Shown here: positions 22,539 through 26,865 of the stretch, one piece after another
Position numbering within the stretch: the first letter of the stretch is position 1
How the letters are laid out: each line of letters begins with the position of its first letter
Assembly (NCBI GenBank): GCA_900317015.1
Contig: ONFH01000135.1
Location: 1-26,865, forward strand
Origin: an uncultured Erysipelotrichaceae bacterium
GTDB lineage: Bacteria; Bacillota_I; Bacilli_A; Erysipelotrichales; Coprobacillaceae
Reading direction: 5' to 3'
Length of the DNA: 26,865 nucleotides
The notes under the pieces: model-generated
What the model saw: only the letters and a program-made list of their open reading frames with translations
Told to the model about the DNA's origin: nothing
Databases searched by the model: none
Translations under genes and position numbers: made by a program

Positions 22539-23261
22539 ATGAGTAATTTGTGGTTTAACGTATATATGATGAGTAACCCGTATTATTTGATCGGGACGAT
22601 CTTTGTATTCATTGCGGCTATCATTGCCATCTATGCCCAGGTCAAGGTCAAAAGTACCTATGCCAGATACAAAAAAGTTCATAACCGTCGAGGCATGACG
22701 GGGGCGCAGGTCGCTAGAGAGATCCTAGATGCCAATGGCATGAGCAATGTGCCCGTCAATCGTGTCAGTGGAGAACTCACTGACCACTTTAATCCGGGCA
22801 ATATGACGATCAATTTATCTAGTGATATTTATGGTGGGACGTCGATTGCGGCCATGGCGGTGGCTGCCCATGAATGTGGACATGCGATCCAGCATCATAC
22901 CGGTTATAAGCCAATTCGTTTTAGAAATGCCATCGTGCCAATTGCCAATGTCGGTAACTATGTCGGCTGGTTTGCATTCTTTGCCGGCTTGATCCTCGGC
23001 TATACAAAATTAGCCTGGTTTGGTTTTATCTTAATGTGTGGGATCTTAGTCTTCCAGATCGTCACATTACCAGTGGAAATCGATGCGTCAAAGCGAGGCT
23101 TAGCAATCCTTTCTTCGCAGTATCTCGCACCCGATGAATATCGAGGGGCGAAAAAGATGCTGCAGGCAGCGGCTTTAACATATGTCGCAGCCGTTTTACA
23201 GGTGTTAGCGTCTATGTTAAGATTGGCCCTTGTCCTGATTGGAAATTCACGAGATAACTAG
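22539..23261 (+). CDS. Neutral zinc metallopeptidase, YugP type
   Basis: The 240-aa integral membrane protein belongs to the YugP-like zinc peptidase family. The HExxH zinc site is HECGH at residues 111-115. An N-terminal membrane segment (NPYYLIGTIFVFIAAIIAIYA) precedes the catalytic region, and further hydrophobic segments follow near residues 140-180 and the C-terminus. The ATG at 22539 lies behind AAAGGAG. Family substrates are not established. It ends in a terminator and is transcribed alone. Confidence 0.92.
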   Translation: MSNLWFNVYMMSNPYYLIGTIFVFIAAIIAIYAQVKVKSTYARYKKVHNRRGMTGAQVAREILDANGMSNVPVNRVSGELTDHFNPGNMTINLSSDIYGGTSIAAMAVAAHECGHAIQHHTGYKPIRFRNAIVPIANVGNYVGWFAFFAGLILGYTKLAWFGFILMCGILVFQIVTLPVEIDASKRGLAILSSQYLAPDEYRGAKKMLQAAALTYVAAVLQVLASMLRLALVLIGNSRDN

Positions 23262-23267
23262 TCTTTT

Positions 23268-23305
23268 AAGAAGGTGTTTTGGTTATGAAACATCTTCTTT
23301 TTTTT
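23268..23305 (+). terminator. Rho-independent terminator of the zinc peptidase gene
   Basis: AAGAAGGTGTTT/AAACATCTTCTT (23268-23279, 23288-23299, one wobble pair) is followed by a continuous T run to 23305. Confidence 0.88.
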
Positions 23306-23320
23306 ACGCTCTAAATGAGA

Positions 23321-23326
23321 TATAAT
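23321..23326 (+). promoter_or_regulatory. -10 element for the ypmB-like-dnaD genes
   Basis: A perfect TATAAT lies 21 nt before the next ATG and just after the preceding terminator. The upstream T tract gives no good -35. Confidence 0.5.
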
Positions 23327-23347
23327 GCTTTTCGAAAGGAGCGTTCT

Positions 23348-23848
23348 ATGGATCCTACAATTGAAACGAACAAGAAACCACATCATTTTAAAGGGAATCT
23401 TCTCATTGTTATTTTAGTGGTCATCTTTGTTTTCTTATCTTTTTATGTCTTTGAAGTCCATATTCCTTATTCATCTCATCAGGATGATCTCAATAATGCA
23501 AGGGAAGCAATCTTAAAGAAATACAAATATCAGTATGGTGGCTCTTTCTATCAGTATAATGGAGCGTCAACGTATTATATTATGTCAATCAAAAATAAAA
23601 ACACGAAATACTATGGCGCTTTTGATGAAAAATACAATCTTGTCGATACCTATAATGGTAAGCTTGCAGGCAATACGGCCGTGGCAAATGCCATCTATAA
23701 GAAATACAAGCTTCATGTGCATGATATTCATATCTGTTATGAAGATGGCGCCTTTATGTATTATGTGAAGTATCAAAGCAACAATAATCTCTATTACTTC
23801 TTCTATTCCATTGATCACGCCGCTTTTATTAAATCTTATAACTTATAG
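23348..23848 (+). CDS. YpmB-like membrane-anchored protein (DUF5590 type)
   Basis: A 166-aa protein with a cytosolic basic N-terminus, one membrane helix (about residues 17-38, NLLIVILVVIFVFLSFYVF) and an extracellular part. That part has two similar modules rich in Tyr and Lys (AREAILKKYKYQYGGSFYQYNG and VANAIYKKYKLHVHDIHIC), as in PepSY-like repeats. Its place directly before dnaD and nth matches ypmB in Bacillus subtilis, which supports the family call. Function is unknown. The ATG follows GAAAGGAG; dnaD begins 8 nt after the stop. Confidence 0.8.
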   Translation: MDPTIETNKKPHHFKGNLLIVILVVIFVFLSFYVFEVHIPYSSHQDDLNNAREAILKKYKYQYGGSFYQYNGASTYYIMSIKNKNTKYYGAFDEKYNLVDTYNGKLAGNTAVANAIYKKYKLHVHDIHICYEDGAFMYYVKYQSNNNLYYFFYSIDHAAFIKSYNL

Positions 23849-23856
23849 GAGCATCT

Positions 23857-24438
23857 ATGGATTTTGAATTAGTAGATTATCAATGCATTGATTTTAAAAA
23901 GCTCTTATTATTAAGAGGCAAGCGCATTGGCCTTAGTGATGGGGAAGTTCATATTCTGATGCTTATGATGATGATGGATGAACTCAATATTCGTCCCATC
24001 ACACCCAAGCGCATCAGTCAGTATTCTTCCTTAGAAAACAGTCAGATCGATGCCATCATGTTAAAGCTCATCAATGAGCACTATGTCGATCGCATCAATG
24101 GCGTCTTAGAGTTTTCACCTGTGAAACGTAAGCTACTTGGTGTAAAGGATGTTGAAAAGAAAGAAGTCAATCTGGTGGCTGCGTTCGAGGATGGTTTTGG
24201 TCGTTCTTTATCCGCTACGGAAATTGAAATGATCAATGAATTCAAGCGTGATGGCTACGATGATCAGATGATCTTAGATGCTTTAAAGGAAGCGGTTAAA
24301 AGTCATGTGACGAACTTCCGTTACGTCGAAAAAGTCCTGATCAACTGGAAGAACTCGGCTAAGAGTGAACGTCTTGAAGCGATGAAACATGAAGAAGATC
24401 GTTTTAGTGATGAAGTGAAAAACTTTAAATTATGGTAA
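23857..24438 (+). CDS. dnaD: DNA replication initiation/restart protein DnaD
   Basis: DnaD works with DnaA, DnaB and DnaI to load the helicase at origins and restart sites in Bacillota. The 193-aa protein is a little short for the family. Residues 1-95 form the winged-helix N-terminal domain (ITPKRISQYSSL), and residues about 110-175 are the DnaD/DnaB2 domain: FEDGFGRSLSATEIEMI, then the conserved YVEKVLINW (YxxxIxxxW motif) near residue 160. It starts behind AGGAG and is coupled to the ypmB-like gene. Confidence 0.95.
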   Translation: MDFELVDYQCIDFKKLLLLRGKRIGLSDGEVHILMLMMMMDELNIRPITPKRISQYSSLENSQIDAIMLKLINEHYVDRINGVLEFSPVKRKLLGVKDVEKKEVNLVAAFEDGFGRSLSATEIEMINEFKRDGYDDQMILDALKEAVKSHVTNFRYVEKVLINWKNSAKSERLEAMKHEEDRFSDEVKNFKLW

Positions 24439-24465
24439 AAAAGGTATCTTCGTGATATCTTTTTT
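24437..24465 (+). terminator. Rho-independent terminator of dnaD
   Basis: The 12-bp stem AAAAAAGGTATC/GATATCTTTTTT (one wobble pair) has the loop TTCGT and overlaps the stop codon. Confidence 0.8.
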
Positions 24466-24503
24466 CATTTTGTGCTAAAATAAGACCAAAGTGAGGGATC
24501 TCT

Positions 24504-25139
24504 ATGATAGAAGCAAAACAGAAAAGAATACTTGATGAATTCAATCGCTTATTTCCAAATGCCAAATGTGAGCTGATCCACCATAATAACTTTGAAATGT
24601 TAGTGGCCGTCGTCTTAAGTGCTCAGACGACGGATGCATCCGTCAATAAAGTGACGCCAGCCTTATTTGAAGCTTATCCGACACCACAGGCAATGGCTGA
24701 TGCAGATCTTGAAGATCTGATGGAGAAGGTGAGACGTTTAGGCCTTTATCGCAACAAGGCCCGTTCCATTAAGAAATTGTCTCAGGCTTTAGTCGATGAG
24801 TATGATGGAATCGTTCCTCATACGATGAAACAGTTGACAAGCTTGCCAGGGGTTGGACGTAAGACGGCTAATGTCGTTTTAGGTGAATGTTTTGGTGTGC
24901 CAAGTGTGCCAGTCGATACCCATGTCGAACGTATTTCCAAGCGCTTAGGCTTTGCGAAAAAAGGGGATTCGGTTTTAACGGTCGAAAAGAAGCTCAAAAG
25001 AACATTGCCAAGAGATCAATGGATGAAGCTCCATCATCAGTTTATCTTCTTTGGTCGTTATTTCTGCAAATCCTCTCATCCAAACTGTAAGGAATGTCGC
25101 CTTGTCGATCTATGTAAAGAGGAACATAAAAACTTATAA
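24504..25139 (+). CDS. nth: Endonuclease III
   Basis: Nth is the DNA glycosylase/AP lyase that removes oxidised pyrimidines in base excision repair. The 211-aa protein has the helix-hairpin-helix LPGVGRKTANVVLG with the catalytic Lys, the catalytic Asp in VDTHVER, and a C-terminal [4Fe-4S] site with spacing C-x6-C-x2-C-x5-C (CKSSHPNC then CKEC and LVDLC). GTGAGG lies before the ATG. The dnaD terminator precedes it, so it may have its own weak promoter. Confidence 0.97.
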   Translation: MIEAKQKRILDEFNRLFPNAKCELIHHNNFEMLVAVVLSAQTTDASVNKVTPALFEAYPTPQAMADADLEDLMEKVRRLGLYRNKARSIKKLSQALVDEYDGIVPHTMKQLTSLPGVGRKTANVVLGECFGVPSVPVDTHVERISKRLGFAKKGDSVLTVEKKLKRTLPRDQWMKLHHQFIFFGRYFCKSSHPNCKECRLVDLCKEEHKNL

Positions 25140-25148
25140 AGTCATGAA

Positions 25149-25183
25149 AAAAGGCATTGCGTATGTGGTACGTAATGCCTTTT
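25149..25183. terminator. Bidirectional terminator between nth and the PBP gene
   Basis: A 15-bp stem (AAAAGGCATTGCGTA with TACGTAATGCCTTTT, one G-T pair) around the loop TGTGG. A and T tracts flank both sides, and it separates the convergent genes. Confidence 0.92.
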
Positions 25184-25194
25184 AACGTTTTCGT

Positions 25195-26865
25195 TTATTC
25201 TGTTGTGTTATCAGTCGTCGTGTTATCTGTCGTATTGTCGGCGTTATCGTTATTGTCCGTGTTCGTTGTGTTATCTGCGTTGTCGTTGTTGTTAGTCGTT
25301 GAGTTATCACTGGCGCTGGCCACTTTGAAACTAAAGGATGACAACGTATTGCTTGTACCGTCTGACTTTGTTTCTGTGACATTGACAGTATAAGAATTCC
25401 CAGCTGTGACTGAGAAGGCTGCACCGGAACCACCATTGACTTCTCGACTCACGCCACCACAGGTGATCGTGAGCTTACTTGAGGAATCAGCAGTCGTGCT
25501 GACATAGATCGTTGAGCCCGTGATCGTTCCGCCGTTAGACACTTTCTTACCAGCTGATGAGACTGAATAAGAGGCTGGCGTTGATGTTGAAGACTTCGAT
25601 GTGATCGTACGAGAGATACGATTCGATGTACGGTTACCACTTGATAATGAGTAGAAACCGATGACACGATAAGTTGTATTGGCATCAGGTGTAAAGTTCA
25701 GCGTTGCACTTGATGTCTGTAATGACTGTGAGTAAACGGAACTTGCCCCTTTATTAATGATGACACGATAGACGACTTTACCGCTTGAGACATCACTTGC
25801 TGGATCATAAGCGCTGAAGACGACTTTGATCTTGTTATCAGAAGTGATGGAAGCACTAAAGCTTGATAATGATTTGATCGTATCATCATCACTACTTGAT
25901 GAGGAACTAGCGGAATAACCACTTGGTGTATGTCCTTTGACAAACCAGGCTGTCGTGATCGATGAGGATGATGTATAAGCCGTTGGTGATTTATATGGAT
26001 AAACACCTTTGATCATCTTCGCTTGAACGACTGTACTTGGTGTATCGTAAGAATGTTTCAATGAACGTTTCTTCAAGAGCTGTGCGACTTTGGCCGCCAC
26101 GATCTTAGATTGGTTCGTGCCGGTGATGTACTTCTTATACTTGATCTGATCATTATAAGAATAACCATCCCAGAAAGCCCAAGCATAATCAGGACTATAG
26201 GCACATAGCCAGTTATCTTTTGACTTATTCGCAGGAATACCAGAGATCGAACCATCATGGTTTGTCGTCCCGGTCTTCGCACCGATCTGTGAACCAATAT
26301 TTAATAATTCATAATCATCATACTGTTTGACATAGGTTGTCATGATATTACGTAATAAGAAGGCCGTTGCTTTAGACATTGCACGTTTTGAACCATTACG
26401 TAATTCCTGATCGATATTCAGTGTTTCACCAGTCGTGTTGATGACGACTTTCTTAATGGTATGAGGCTGAATGTATGTCCCGCCATTAGAAACAGCGGCA
26501 TAAGCGGCAGCCTGCTGTAATGGCGTTGTCCCATGCGACCAGCCACCGATGGCATAAGCTAATGAGAATGATTCATCAGACATGTTATAACCGAGAGTCT
26601 TTAACCAGTCGACAAGTTTGTCTTTTCCGACTTTCTTATAGACCTGAGATAATGTTCGAACGGCTGCGGCATTCCATGATTTTCCTAACGCTTCATATAA
26701 AGAGACATTGCCATGGTACTGACGGTCCCAGTTCTTAGGCGTCCAGTTCCCAGCAGTAAACATTGAATCGGAAACGGTATGACCTGTTGACCAGTAGAGA
26801 TATTCAAAAGCTGTTGCATAATCAAGAATCGGTTTGATTGATGAACCTGGCTGATGACGATCAGT
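25195..26865 (-). CDS. Class A penicillin-binding protein, 3' part (partial at window edge)
   Basis: The transpeptidase domain of a bifunctional peptidoglycan synthase (PBP1/PonA type). The frame is open to the window edge, so the N-terminal glycosyltransferase and membrane anchor lie outside. Visible motifs: SxxK in QPGSSIKP a few residues inside the edge, SxN in KSWNAAAVR, and KTG in GAKTGTTNHD. Beyond the domain come a Ser-rich linker, two beta-rich segments that resemble fibronectin-III-like and Ig-like modules, and a tail of about 36 Asn, Asp and Thr residues. The place next to nth fits PonA of Bacillus. It is convergent with nth, sharing the terminator at 25149-25183. Confidence 0.95.
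   Translation of the reverse strand, partial: TDRHQPGSSIKPILDYATAFEYLYWSTGHTVSDSMFTAGNWTPKNWDRQYHGNVSLYEALGKSWNAAAVRTLSQVYKKVGKDKLVDWLKTLGYNMSDESFSLAYAIGGWSHGTTPLQQAAAYAAVSNGGTYIQPHTIKKVVINTTGETLNIDQELRNGSKRAMSKATAFLLRNIMTTYVKQYDDYELLNIGSQIGAKTGTTNHDGSISGIPANKSKDNWLCAYSPDYAWAFWDGYSYNDQIKYKKYITGTNQSKIVAAKVAQLLKKRSLKHSYDTPSTVVQAKMIKGVYPYKSPTAYTSSSSITTAWFVKGHTPSGYSASSSSSSDDDTIKSLSSFSASITSDNKIKVVFSAYDPASDVSSGKVVYRVIINKGASSVYSQSLQTSSATLNFTPDANTTYRVIGFYSLSSGNRTSNRISRTITSKSSTSTPASYSVSSAGKKVSNGGTITGSTIYVSTTADSSSKLTITCGGVSREVNGGSGAAFSVTAGNSYTVNVTETKSDGTSNTLSSFSFKVASASDNSTTNNNDNADNTTNTDNNDNADNTTDNTTTDNTTE

Noticed and set aside
25195..25310. Short near-repeats of GTTGTGTTATC type as a CRISPR or satellite array
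   Set aside because: The units are irregular, have no unique spacers and simply encode the Asn/Asp/Thr tail of the PBP.

Overview
The window is a stretch of bacterial chromosome from a moderately low-GC member of the Bacillota. The evidence is AGGAGG-type ribosome binding sites, the glmS ribozyme and thiT TPP riboswitch, Rex, ScpA/ScpB, DnaD, a YpmB-like protein, and gene order resembling the Bacillus subtilis backbone. Reduced spacing, the absence of visible sporulation genes and a 4-Cys [4Fe-4S] ferredoxin would suit an anaerobe of the Erysipelotrichia/Coprobacillaceae type, but that placement is inference. TGA is used as a stop, so the code is standard. No tRNA, rRNA, CRISPR array, prophage or insertion sequence was seen.

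Layout. (1) 1-3.5 kb, minus strand: glmS behind a complete glmS ribozyme, and ackA with its own promoter and terminator. (2) 3.55-4.3 kb, plus: TPP riboswitch, terminator and thiT. (3) 4.34-9.5 kb, plus: a tight, probably single operon of DUF402 phosphatase, tsaE, tsaB, rimI, tsaD, rex and asnS, ending in a strong terminator; it couples tRNA t6A synthesis to a redox regulator and asparaginyl-tRNA synthetase. (4) 9.5-12.9 kb: a metallophosphoesterase with an unassigned N-terminal half, then two tandem D-2-hydroxyacid dehydrogenase paralogs, the second broken by an internal 119-nt deletion. (5) 12.9-15.6 kb: scpA-scpB (condensin partners) and a MATE efflux protein, convergent with a small two-helix membrane protein. 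(6) 16.1-18.3 kb: DUF5662 protein, patatin-like lipase and RluB-type pseudouridine synthase, convergent with a ferredoxin. (7) 18.6-22.0 kb: an unrecognised PEVK-repeat, C-tail-anchored protein, then cmk, der and hup. (8) 22.0-26.9 kb: a very acidic small protein divergent from a YugP-type zinc peptidase, then a YpmB-like protein, dnaD and nth, convergent with the 3' part of a class A penicillin-binding protein that runs off the window.

Most of this is housekeeping (cell-wall precursor supply, tRNA modification, chromosome segregation, ribosome assembly, DNA replication and repair). Nothing here is a clear new defence or mobile system. The parts most worth a second look are the decayed dehydrogenase paralog and the terminators built into the 3' codons of both copies, the tail-anchored PEVK protein, the DUF5662-patatin gene pair, the N-terminal domain of the phosphoesterase, and the switching structure of the TPP riboswitch. 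Intergenic space is short throughout; the only gene-free stretch above 300 bases (1830-2248) holds the glmS ribozyme, glmS promoter and ackA terminator.
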